Shown here piece by piece: positions 56,681 through 64,000 of a stretch of DNA of 64,000 nucleotides; the stretch's first letter is position 1, and each line of letters opens with the position of its first letter. Under the pieces are notes generated by a model that made no database searches, was not told the DNA's origin, and saw only the letters and a list, made by a program, of their open reading frames with translations. The position numbers and the translations under genes were made by a program. The DNA comes from Paenibacillus xylanivorans (GTDB taxonomy: Bacteria > Bacillota > Bacilli > Paenibacillales > Paenibacillaceae), in NCBI RefSeq assembly GCF_001280595.1, contig NZ_LITU01000023.1:1-64000 (forward strand). The letters run 5' to 3'.

Positions 56681-57589
56681 TTATCCTTTGATGCCCGAAT
56701 GCATAAAACTGCTGATAAATTGCCGCTGGAACACCAGAAAGCCAATCAGCATCGGCGCCGTCACGATTAGCGTAGCTGCACTGACATCCGTCCACTGCGC
56801 ACCTGCTTCGGTTGATTTCGCAAACATAGCCAGCCCTACAGTCAGCAGACGATTCTCCGAGGAATTCGTCACAATGAGCGGCCAGAGAAAATCATTCCAA
56901 TGGAAGCTGATGGAAACGATCGCAAACGAAAGGTAGACGGGCTTTGATAGCGGCATGTAAATCCGAAGCAAAATGCCGAGCGAGGAGCAGCCCTCTACGC
57001 GCGCAGCTTCCTCTAGCTCGTTGGGAAGCTGCTTGAAGGCTTGCCTTAGCAGAAAGACGCCGAAGGCAGAGGCGAAATAAGGCAACATAATCCCGATCTT
57101 GGTATCCAGCAGTCCCAACTCGTTAATGATCTGATAATTGGAGAAAATGAGAACATCCGCCGGTACCATAATCTGCACAAGAAAGAGCATGAATAAAATA
57201 TGTCGTCCCACAAAGGCAACACGTGCGAACGCATATGCTGCCAGTGTCAATGTGAAAATCTGAACCGCGAAGATTCCTGTGGTTACCAGCAATGTATTCC
57301 ACATGTATTGTCCGAACGGTGCCCCTTCCCATACCCGACTAAAATTATCCAGCGTAAATTGCCAGGACCAGCCGGCGCCAATGGAAGCCTCTTTGGGAAG
57401 AAAGGCATTACGCACCATCCACACCAACGGAATCAACCACACGGCAGCAAACAACAGCATGATCGTATGCCAAAATGCTTGTCCGGCGATTCGGCGGCGG
57501 CGTGCGGATTGGAACTTCCGGTCCAACGACAGGTTGTCCTTCTTCTTCATCGTTTTGACGGACAAGGACAGGTCGGCTGTATTCTTCAT
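56681..57589 (-). CDS. carbohydrate ABC permease (MalG-like)
   Basis: A 302-residue CUT1-family permease with six membrane segments. The EAA loop is ELEEAARVEGCSSLGILLRI, and the end is LVFQRQFISSFMHSGIKG, both typical of MalG-type subunits. GGAGGAGGG lies before the ATG at 57589. It pairs with the MalF-like subunit upstream (23-base gap). No ATPase gene is in the locus, so a shared MsmX-type ATPase elsewhere probably powers it. Confidence 0.92.
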   Translation of the reverse strand: MKNTADLSLSVKTMKKKDNLSLDRKFQSARRRRIAGQAFWHTIMLLFAAVWLIPLVWMVRNAFLPKEASIGAGWSWQFTLDNFSRVWEGAPFGQYMWNTLLVTTGIFAVQIFTLTLAAYAFARVAFVGRHILFMLFLVQIMVPADVLIFSNYQIINELGLLDTKIGIMLPYFASAFGVFLLRQAFKQLPNELEEAARVEGCSSLGILLRIYMPLSKPVYLSFAIVSISFHWNDFLWPLIVTNSSENRLLTVGLAMFAKSTEAGAQWTDVSAATLIVTAPMLIGFLVFQRQFISSFMHSGIKG

Positions 57590-57612
57590 GATTGTCCCTC
57601 CTCCCCCACATT

Positions 57613-58503
57613 CTACTGGTAATGAATCTTGCGTTCCCATCCGGCAAACTGAAGACAGGATATAATCAGGAGCAGAACGATCATTACCACGGTCATGGCC
57701 GCTGCCATCCCCTGGTCATTGTAACTAAAGGTCGTCTCATAGATGTAATACAACAGCAGACTGCTGGCATGATCCGGCCCTCCCTTGGTCATCATCCACA
57801 GATGGTCCACCCATTTAAACGCATTCGTAATCGCCACAACAGTGACAAACAGCGTCGTAGGCATCGTCAGTGGAATGGTGATTCGCAACTGCTGCGTCCA
57901 CGCGCTGATTCCGTCTACCGAGGCTGACTCGTATAAATCTTTCGGAATCTGCTGCATGCCAGCCAGGTAAAAGATCATGAAGTATCCCGCCTCCTTCCAG
58001 ACGGTCATTACGATCAGCGAGCCTAGCACCGTATCCGGATTGCCGAGCAGATTCACCTCACTGCCTGCGAACCAGGTAGCAAACCGGGCAAACAAGCCAA
58101 ACTGAGGCATATAAAGAAACAGCCAAATGCTCGCAGCGGCGATCATTGGAATCATATTCGGGTAGAAAAAAGCAACCCGGACCAAGCTCTTGCCCCGGAT
58201 CGCTTTATCTGCAAATAATGCCATGACAAAGGCCAGCGCCATGGACACTGGAACCGTACCGATAGCGAACCAAATATTATTTTTGAACACTTCAACAAAA
58301 ATAGGATCATGCAGCAATGCCTTATAGTTGTCCATTCCGACAAATACGGGAGTACGAACAGCCAAATTCTGCTCAAACAGACTGAGCCATGCCGATTTAA
58401 GCATCGGATAATAAGTGAACATGCCAAGAAACAGAAGTGATGGCAATACAAGCGCCCACCCAAACCCGTTGCGCCTAAGCTTCTCTTTCCAGCGGGTATT
58501 CAT
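57613..58503 (-). CDS. carbohydrate ABC permease (MalF-like)
   Basis: A 296-residue CUT1-family permease with six membrane segments. It starts with the common WALVLPSLLFLGMFTYYPML block, and the EAA loop is LYESASVDGISAWTQQLRIT. GGGGGAG lies seven bases before the ATG. A hairpin at 58567-58595 separates it from the binding-protein gene and probably sets it to lower expression. Confidence 0.92.
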   Translation of the reverse strand: MNTRWKEKLRRNGFGWALVLPSLLFLGMFTYYPMLKSAWLSLFEQNLAVRTPVFVGMDNYKALLHDPIFVEVFKNNIWFAIGTVPVSMALAFVMALFADKAIRGKSLVRVAFFYPNMIPMIAAASIWLFLYMPQFGLFARFATWFAGSEVNLLGNPDTVLGSLIVMTVWKEAGYFMIFYLAGMQQIPKDLYESASVDGISAWTQQLRITIPLTMPTTLFVTVVAITNAFKWVDHLWMMTKGGPDHASSLLLYYIYETTFSYNDQGMAAAMTVVMIVLLLIISCLQFAGWERKIHYQ

Positions 58504-58566
58504 GCCCTAACTCCCCCTTATACAATCTGCGCTTTGCTTTCCATTCGCCGCTTATAAAGAGGTATG

Positions 58567-58595
58567 GGCGGGAGGCATATGAATGGCTTCCCGCC
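58567..58595. repeat. intercistronic hairpin between binding protein and permeases
   Basis: GGCGGGAGGCAT and ATGGCTTCCCGCC form a GC-rich stem with a four-base loop and one bulge, with no T run on the minus strand. Such stems after binding-protein genes protect the upstream message and reduce the downstream one. Confidence 0.65.
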
Positions 58596-58632
58596 AGGCT
58601 CTCTTCATACTGAACACTTGAATGCAGCAGGT

Positions 58633-60000
58633 TTATTTGTTAAAAGGAGCGAGCACACGATCCGCCTCTTCTTGCGCGGCCTTCAATGCTCCGGCCGCAT
58701 CAATTTTGCCAGCCAGCGCGGATTGAATCTGGTTCGTCAAAGCCGAAGACACCTTGCCATGGTTATGTGTGGATAATTCCCTGAACGCATACTGAAGCTG
58801 GTCACGGGCAACAAGTGCCTGGGGAAAGCCATCCGTATAGGTCTTCATCGCTTCGGTATCGTAGGCCGATTCTCGCACACCGACATAACCGGATGACGAA
58901 CTGAACAATGCAGCCTGCTCAGGCGCAGTCATAAACTTGGCGAATTCCCAGGCCGCTTCCTGTTTCTCCGGAGTGGTATCCTTGAAAATATAGAGGTTTC
59001 CTCCGCCCGTAGGTGATCCGTATTGCTTATTAGCGGGTGCGAAGGCTACACCGAAGTCGAATCTGGCATTGGTTTTTACATTCGTCAGATTGCCGCTGGT
59101 GTGCATCATCATAGCCGTTTTGCCTTCAATAAAGTCGGTTGGGGTAGCCGCCCAATCAATAACTCCCTCAGGCATCACCTTGTACTTACGGGACAAATCA
59201 AGCCAAAACTGCAGAGCCTCGACGTTCTCCGGCGTATTGAAATTAGCCTTCCTGCCATCGTTCCCCATAATGCTCTGCTTGGGATCGCTCGCATTCTGTC
59301 GGGCAAGCATCTGGAACATCCAGTAGGAATCGTCATTGCCCGGAATCTCCAGCCCTGTATGTCCATCACGATTCAGCTTCCCGGCATATTCCACTAACTC
59401 ATCCCAATTCGTCGGCGGCTTATTCGGGTCAAGACCGGCTTCCTTAAACATGTCTTTGTTGTAGTACAGAATGATCGTGCTTCGCTGGAACGGTATGCTG
59501 TAGGTATGTCCATCCGCTTGGGTATCCTCCACGAAGGCCGGATAGAAGTCATCCTTGTTGTAATCCGTATCCTTAGCAATAAAATCATCGAGTGGAATTA
59601 TCGCCTCCGTGTCCAGCATGCTGTACAGCTCGGTGGACATCATTACAGCCACATCCGGCGGCTGGCTGGCTTGTACGCCTGCCTGAATTTTGATCGTATT
59701 ATCTCCGTAGTTTCCGGTATAGACCGGCTTAACTTTAATATCAGGAAACTTCTCCATAAAAGATTTCGTCATCCCGTCTATTACCTTGGTGAGCGGACCA
59801 CCAACGTTGACCGGATAATAAAACGAGATTTCAACCGGCTCCTTGGATGTCTCATTCGAAGCGTTGCCTGCATCAGTTGTTGAAGCCACTGTGGCTGTTC
59901 CCGCCTTTGTATCCGCTCCACTGGCCCCTCCCTGACCGCAACCGGTCAACATGAACGTTAACCCAAGCGCAATCAGCATCATTCTACCCTGCTTTAGCAT
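58633..60000 (-). CDS. family 1 extracellular sugar-binding lipoprotein
   Basis: The 455-residue receptor of the CUT1 importer. The lipobox LTGC at residues 18-21 is followed by a Gly/Ser/Thr-rich linker. The family 1 binding fold is seen in ISFYYPVNVGGPLTKVIDGM, VAVMMSTELYSMLDTEAIIP and the EAAWEFAKFMTAPEQAALF block. GAGGGGAG lies seven bases before the ATG. It is preceded by the beta-propeller gene in the same operon. The ligand is an oligosaccharide of unknown type, though glycerol-phosphate-like ligands (UgpB) are also in this family. Confidence 0.9.
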   Translation of the reverse strand: MLKQGRMMLIALGLTFMLTGCGQGGASGADTKAGTATVASTTDAGNASNETSKEPVEISFYYPVNVGGPLTKVIDGMTKSFMEKFPDIKVKPVYTGNYGDNTIKIQAGVQASQPPDVAVMMSTELYSMLDTEAIIPLDDFIAKDTDYNKDDFYPAFVEDTQADGHTYSIPFQRSTIILYYNKDMFKEAGLDPNKPPTNWDELVEYAGKLNRDGHTGLEIPGNDDSYWMFQMLARQNASDPKQSIMGNDGRKANFNTPENVEALQFWLDLSRKYKVMPEGVIDWAATPTDFIEGKTAMMMHTSGNLTNVKTNARFDFGVAFAPANKQYGSPTGGGNLYIFKDTTPEKQEAAWEFAKFMTAPEQAALFSSSSGYVGVRESAYDTEAMKTYTDGFPQALVARDQLQYAFRELSTHNHGKVSSALTNQIQSALAGKIDAAGALKAAQEEADRVLAPFNK

Positions 60001-60042
60001 GTGTTTTCTCCCCTCATATGTGCAGAGCTTTCACGGCCCTGT

Positions 60043-60909
60043 TTAAAATGCGTAATGTCTGAAATTCATGCTTACACGGTTCGAGCCTACATCAAGGATA
60101 TGCAGGACCGCACCATCTGCCGTGGGAAGTACAGTGATACCTTGCGCTTCATTGCTGCTTCCAAGATTTCGGTCAAAGGCCAGCGTGACAGCTCCGGTTT
60201 CCGGATCAATCCGGTAGACGGATTTTTGCGAATTGTTATCGGAAGAAGCGTACAGCGCACCGTTATACATCTCTGCACCTTGAATGCGATCAATAGTCTG
60301 ACTAAGCGGGACTGTTTTAATGAGGGTCATGTCACTGAGACGAAATACATTCAGCACCGGCGCATTGTTCCATTGGGCTGTGTAGACTTGGCCGCGAGCG
60401 GCATCCACCGCTACCCAGGGCACACCTCCGGGATGAAGGTTCAGCGGAAGTTCATAGGAGGTTCCGGTGTATTGAAGGGTCGAGGCATTATAAACTGCAA
60501 TGTAAGGATGCTCGTATTTCTTGCTGTCTTCGATCGGAGCATAGATCAACCCGTTGTAATAAGAAATGTCGCCAATGTGGTCACCGCCCTTTAGAGCTAT
60601 CTCAGCGGGGATGGCAACCGCATTTCGCGCCTGCACCGTCTTGCCGTCCAGTGCCGTCTTGATCAGTCCAAGTTGGGAGTTAAAAATCCATGATTTTCCG
60701 TCTGTTGTAACGCCTTGCCCGCGCTCAAAGGCATCGGTAAGCCAAAAAGTCTGCTTGGACACCTCATGCCAGGATTCAGCTGCCTGTTGAGCGACTACTG
60801 CATAATCCGCAGCTTCAGCCGCGGCAGGGACCGCGCATGCTCCTGTTGTTAAAGAACCCGCAAGCAAGACTCCAGCACAGACCCAACCAGACACTTTGTT
60901 CAGTTTCAT
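60043..60909 (-). CDS. secreted beta-propeller-like protein
   Basis: A 288-residue exported protein. The signal peptide covers about 1-33 (VCAGVLLAGSLTTGACAVPA); a Cys at 25 is not a clear lipobox. The mature part has repeated WD/NHL-like blades (YNGLIYAPIEDSK, ARGQVYTAQWNNAP, YNGALYASSDNNSQ, LHILDVGSNRV). GGAGGAG lies before the ATG. It is the first structural gene of the leftward sugar locus. It may bind a saccharide or another protein at the cell surface; no catalytic motif was found. Confidence 0.7.
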   Translation of the reverse strand: MKLNKVSGWVCAGVLLAGSLTTGACAVPAAAEAADYAVVAQQAAESWHEVSKQTFWLTDAFERGQGVTTDGKSWIFNSQLGLIKTALDGKTVQARNAVAIPAEIALKGGDHIGDISYYNGLIYAPIEDSKKYEHPYIAVYNASTLQYTGTSYELPLNLHPGGVPWVAVDAARGQVYTAQWNNAPVLNVFRLSDMTLIKTVPLSQTIDRIQGAEMYNGALYASSDNNSQKSVYRIDPETGAVTLAFDRNLGSSNEAQGITVLPTADGAVLHILDVGSNRVSMNFRHYAF

Positions 60910-60937
60910 TAATGGACTCCTCCTGAATTGTGGGCCT

Positions 60938-60968
60938 GCTTCTATAGTAGCTCGTCCATTATAGAAGC
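60938..60968. promoter_or_regulatory. inverted repeat before the propeller gene
   Basis: GCTTCTATA and TATAGAAGC form perfect 9-base arms, 13 bases apart, 29 bases before the start codon, and include a minus-strand TATAAT (60958-60963). It is a likely operator or promoter element, probably used by the AraC regulator encoded next to it. Confidence 0.6.
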
Positions 60969-61081
60969 AGTAACCTCCGTTTTAGCCAGCAGAACTCATT
61001 GCCCGCTTGGCTTAAACATATTGTAGCGTTCAGGCTACGGATGTCTGTTGGACAAAATGCTGTTTTTATTGAACAAAACAA

Positions 61082-61933
61082 TCATTTTAGAATAATCCGG
61101 TTTGCAGAGACCTCGTTCATGTACTGTTTGGGCGTCGTTCCAGCGATTCGCTTGAACATTCTGGTGAAGTGGCCCTGGTCCGAGAAGCCGGCCCGGTCCG
61201 CAATTTCCTTCAAACCGTATTCTCCCTTGCTGATCAGCAGCTTGGAATATTCAATCCGCAAGCGAATCAGATAATGATGGGGTGTATGCCCCGTCTGCTG
61301 TTTGAACAGCCGAATATAATGGGACAGGCTCAGGGCAGCCCGGTCGGCCAGCTCCTGAATGGAGAGCTCCGCCTCCAGATTTTCTTTCATATATTCAATG
61401 GACTGATAGATTTCCTGGTTGGCAGTCATTCTGGAAGGTGTACTCCCCGTGCATACCTGGGAATAGTGGTTCAAGAGATGCAAGGTGAGCATATTGGAGA
61501 GTGAATCACTGTATATTTTCCCTTGTCTGCCGCCATTCTGTAGCTCTTCGAGCAGCCAGAGGCCTAGTTGCAGCAGCTTGGGGTCCTTGACATAATACTT
61601 TAGCTGCAACTGAACAAACCCTTCCTTCAGCAATCCTGATTCGCGCGCGATGTGCTCCAGATAAGAAGGGGGAATTTCAATTTGCAAAAAATATAGAGAA
61701 GCCTTTCCCCAGGAACAGAGAACAGGTTCTCCCGCAGGAAGGATATGAATGGTGTAGTAATTCTCATAATAAGCTGAACAATGGATACCAATCTGATGCT
61801 TCGTTCCGGTAAGCCCCCCGGCAGCATGCTGAGGACTGGGCCACCGGGCCACCTGCAGGTGATCCCACCCAAGGGCTTGGCTTGTGAGTACAGGCTTGCT
61901 GTCGGCCGGATACACTCTTTCGATTGTTCTCAT
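61082..61933 (-). CDS. AraC-family transcriptional regulator
   Basis: A 283-residue activator with an N-terminal cupin-type effector domain (YTIHILPAGEPVLCSWGKAS) and two C-terminal helix-turn-helix motifs (LSIQELADRAALSLSHYIRL and YGLKEIADRAGFSDQGHFTR, ending RIAGTTPKQYMNE). The ATG at 61933 has AAGGGG upstream. It lies upstream of the sugar locus on the same strand, 170 bases before the propeller gene, and is the likely sugar-responsive activator. Confidence 0.88.
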   Translation of the reverse strand: MRTIERVYPADSKPVLTSQALGWDHLQVARWPSPQHAAGGLTGTKHQIGIHCSAYYENYYTIHILPAGEPVLCSWGKASLYFLQIEIPPSYLEHIARESGLLKEGFVQLQLKYYVKDPKLLQLGLWLLEELQNGGRQGKIYSDSLSNMLTLHLLNHYSQVCTGSTPSRMTANQEIYQSIEYMKENLEAELSIQELADRAALSLSHYIRLFKQQTGHTPHHYLIRLRIEYSKLLISKGEYGLKEIADRAGFSDQGHFTRMFKRIAGTTPKQYMNEVSANRIILK

Positions 61934-62055
61934 CCTATCACCCCTTTTCACCACGTTAGCAACCTACTATGCGGGATGTATAAACTGTGGGTAAAAGAGT
62001 TCACTATTTTGAATGTATAGTGTCACTATTACATGGGGTTTGACGATCTGTCATA

Positions 62056-62094
62056 CAAAAACAGGCTGCCAACAAATGAATGTTAGCAGCCCTG
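62056..62094 (-). terminator. terminator after two-component operon
   Basis: On the minus strand GGCTGCTAACA pairs with TGTTGGCAGCC, followed by TGTTTTTG. Confidence 0.8.
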
Positions 62095-62109
62095 AACTTT
62101 TCTTTGCTT

Positions 62110-63463
62110 TTATCCTAAAGGCAGATGAACCATTACCGTCGTCCCTTCGCCTACCTGACTTTTCATGTTGACGGTTCCATGATGGAGCATCACAATTTTT
62201 TTGACGATCGCAAGACCCAGACCGTTTCCGCCGATGCTGCTGTTTCGCGACAGGTCTGTTTTATAAAACCGATCAAACACATAATCCAGCTGCTCTAGCG
62301 CTAATTCCAATGCCCGTATCCGTTATCGTGAAGAGAATTTCATTCGCTAACTGATTCGTACGTATATGAATATGCCCACCTGCAGGTGTAAACTTAATGC
62401 TGTTTCCCAGCAGATTCATCCAAACCTGGTTAAGCTGGTCCCGATCCGCTGTAATTTGAATCGTATCTGCCAATTCCAGATCAACCTGAATATTTTTGGT
62501 GGACCATTGCGGCTCGCAGGTAACGACAATTTGCCGAATTTGCTCGTCAAGATGATACGTGGTTGCTTCGAATGGATGATGATCCGAGTCCAGAGATGCA
62601 AGCTCCAGCAGATTATCGCTAAGTCTGGATAGTCGTCCACTCTCCGTAATAATGATATCGAGGTAATAATTACGATCAGCCTCCGCGACCAAGCTACTGT
62701 TTTTCATCGCCATTGCAAAACCGGAAATGGATGTGAGCGGGGTTTGTATCTCATGAGATACACTGGAAACAAAATCCTGTCTCATCTGTTCCAACTGTTT
62801 AAGCTCACTCGCCATTTCATTAAAACTGTGCGTCAGTGCTCCCATTTCGTCCAGTCGTTTTGTTGGAATTTCCACATCAAAATCACCCTTTGCCATCCGT
62901 TTGGTTGCCCGCGTCAACGCTTGAATCGGTTTCACCAAATACCTTGCAGCGATAAGAATACAGAGGCTTCCAATCAACAGTGCGAGCAATAATACCAGCA
63001 GGACCATCCGATTAATGATATTTTCGTTCTGTGGAGAATATTGCATGAATATGGCTTGTGGCTCTCCTTTGTATGGAAAAGGAAGACCGATGAATGTCTG
63101 TTCCACCTCTCCGGGAGAACGATATACCTGGCCTTGCAACACCATTTGAACCACTTCTGGCGCAATTTCGACGGTCTCCGTATGGTCCAGATCATAAAAA
63201 GTTAAGTTACCAGAAATGTCATACAGATGAATGGGGTAGGTGGACACTTTCACCATACTCTTGATGAACGCATCCCTGTCCTCAGGTTGCGTTTGTTCAT
63301 AGAGACGTATCATTTCCTCACCTGTTGCAATCATGTCATTCTGCCCGAGATGGTTTACTTCTTTTTTGAACAGGAAGAGCCCCAGGAAGAAAGAGGTCAG
63401 CAGGCTGAAGATGATGACGACCAGAAACGTGCAAATAATACGAACATATAAGGTTTTGATCAT
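62110..63463 (-). pseudogene. sensor histidine kinase with 1-base frameshift
   Basis: The first frame (62273-63463) gives a membrane sensor kinase: a membrane segment at about 8-30, an extracytoplasmic sensor to about 150, a second membrane segment at about 152-172, HAMP (PIQALTRATKRMAKGDFDVE), HisKA with the phosphorylated His in VSSVSHEIQTPLTSI, N-box NLLGNSIKF and G1 box DTGIGI. It then runs into a false end. The next frame (62110-62310) supplies the missing part (LEQLDYVFDRFYKTD, GLGLAIVKK, GTTVMVHLP). Removing the T at 62302 joins them into a normal kinase of about 450 residues. Its ATG overlaps the response regulator stop. Confidence 0.87.
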
Positions 63464-64000
63464 GTGATGACTAACCGGTAGCCCAGACTGCGGGCCGTTT
63501 CAATCTGAAAATGGTGTGCATCGCCAGCGAATTTTTCCCTCAATCGCTTAATGTGAACATCAACCGTCCGGTCATCCCCTTCATAGTCGCTCCCCCAGAT
63601 CTTTGTAATTAACTGTTCCCGGGTAAAAATCTGCCCTGGCTGGTTCGCCAGCATGAACAGCAATTCGAACTCCTTTAAAGGTAGATTGAGCGTATCCTCT
63701 CCCCTGATCACTTGAAAGCTGCGGCGATTCAGCACAATGCCACCCAACTGTATGGTTTGGGAAGAGACAATTAGATACCGTTTCAGCAATGCTTTCACTC
63801 TCATCACAAGCTCCAGTGGATCGAAGGGCTTTGTCAAATAATCGTCCGTTCCAAGCTGGAAACCCTTCACTTTCTGAGCCGATTCCCCTTTCACCGTGAC
63901 CATTAAGAGCGGCATATTCAGATCCATGCGCCGGATCTCCCTGCATAGTTCCCAACCATCCAATCGTGGCATCATAATATCGAGAATGACCAGATCAATT
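63460..64000 (-). CDS. OmpR/PhoB-family response regulator (partial)
   Basis: The gene begins beyond the right edge; about 180 residues are visible and roughly the first 50 are missing. The receiver shows the phosphorylated Asp in DLVILDIMMPRLDGW, the Thr/Ser region LLMVTVKG and the Lys in YLTKPFDPLE. The winged-helix output domain (GIVLNRRSFQVI, LLFMLANQPGQIFTREQLIT, RTVDVHIKRLREKF) places it in the OmpR class. It overlaps the kinase start by four bases (ATGA). Confidence 0.92.
   Translation of the reverse strand, partial: IDLVILDIMMPRLDGWELCREIRRMDLNMPLLMVTVKGESAQKVKGFQLGTDDYLTKPFDPLELVMRVKALLKRYLIVSSQTIQLGGIVLNRRSFQVIRGEDTLNLPLKEFELLFMLANQPGQIFTREQLITKIWGSDYEGDDRTVDVHIKRLREKFAGDAHHFQIETARSLGYRLVIT

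Overview
The window looks like chromosomal DNA of a Gram-positive Bacillales member, most likely Paenibacillus. The signs are strong AGGAGG-type ribosome binding sites with frequent TTG/GTG starts, LicT-type antiterminator targets, CcpA-like cre sites, many ABC sugar transporters with local LacI, GntR-LacI and AraC regulators, and small proteins typical of that genus. Genus assignment is inference from gene content. No phage, insertion sequence, CRISPR array or tRNA was found.

Layout. 1-990: the left edge is the upstream side of an rRNA operon that runs leftward out of the window (promoter and leader only), followed by a frameshifted small ORF. 988-7916: a chemotaxis receptor, a small basic protein and a complete beta-glucoside module (licT, bglP, bglH) with two RAT/terminator switches and cre-like promoters. 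7952-16485: MFS efflux pump with its TetR regulator, an HtrA-like protease behind an interrupted zinc-ribbon/FxLYD gene, a VOC protein, a methyltransferase remnant, a class B penicillin-binding protein and a CBS protein. 16877-23094: a four-gene exopolysaccharide operon with a cellulose-synthase-like enzyme carrying an intact c-di-GMP (PilZ) site, a secreted tail-anchored partner, an MBOAT acyltransferase and an AlgX/AlgJ-like SGNH protein. This is the most interesting system here: a probable O-acetylated cellulose-like polymer machine in a Gram-positive. 23172-26510: small cytosolic proteins (TPR, SUKH, GyrI-like, two unknowns, DUF6366-like). 26612-40221: MgtC-like protein, an Opp-type ABC system with LacI regulator and two operators, a GH38/DUF5054-like glycosidase, a secreted beta-gamma-crystallin/Vps62 protein and a GntR-LacI regulator. 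40358-45941: HAD phosphatase, APH-like kinase, a Gly/Met-rich lipoprotein with a GT-C membrane protein, two small Xre regulators (one with an in-frame stop), and a decayed type I toxin locus. 46059-53938: housekeeping and stress genes. 54089-61933: an eight-gene leftward CUT1 sugar uptake locus with AraC regulator, beta-propeller protein, phosphoesterase, oxidoreductase and acetyltransferase. 62110-64000: a two-component system whose kinase is frameshifted and whose response regulator runs off the right edge.

Several genes carry single-base lesions (a stop in the zinc-ribbon gene, a stop in the Xre gene, a frameshift in the histidine kinase, a frameshift in the left-edge small ORF). They may be real decay or assembly errors; resequencing would decide.
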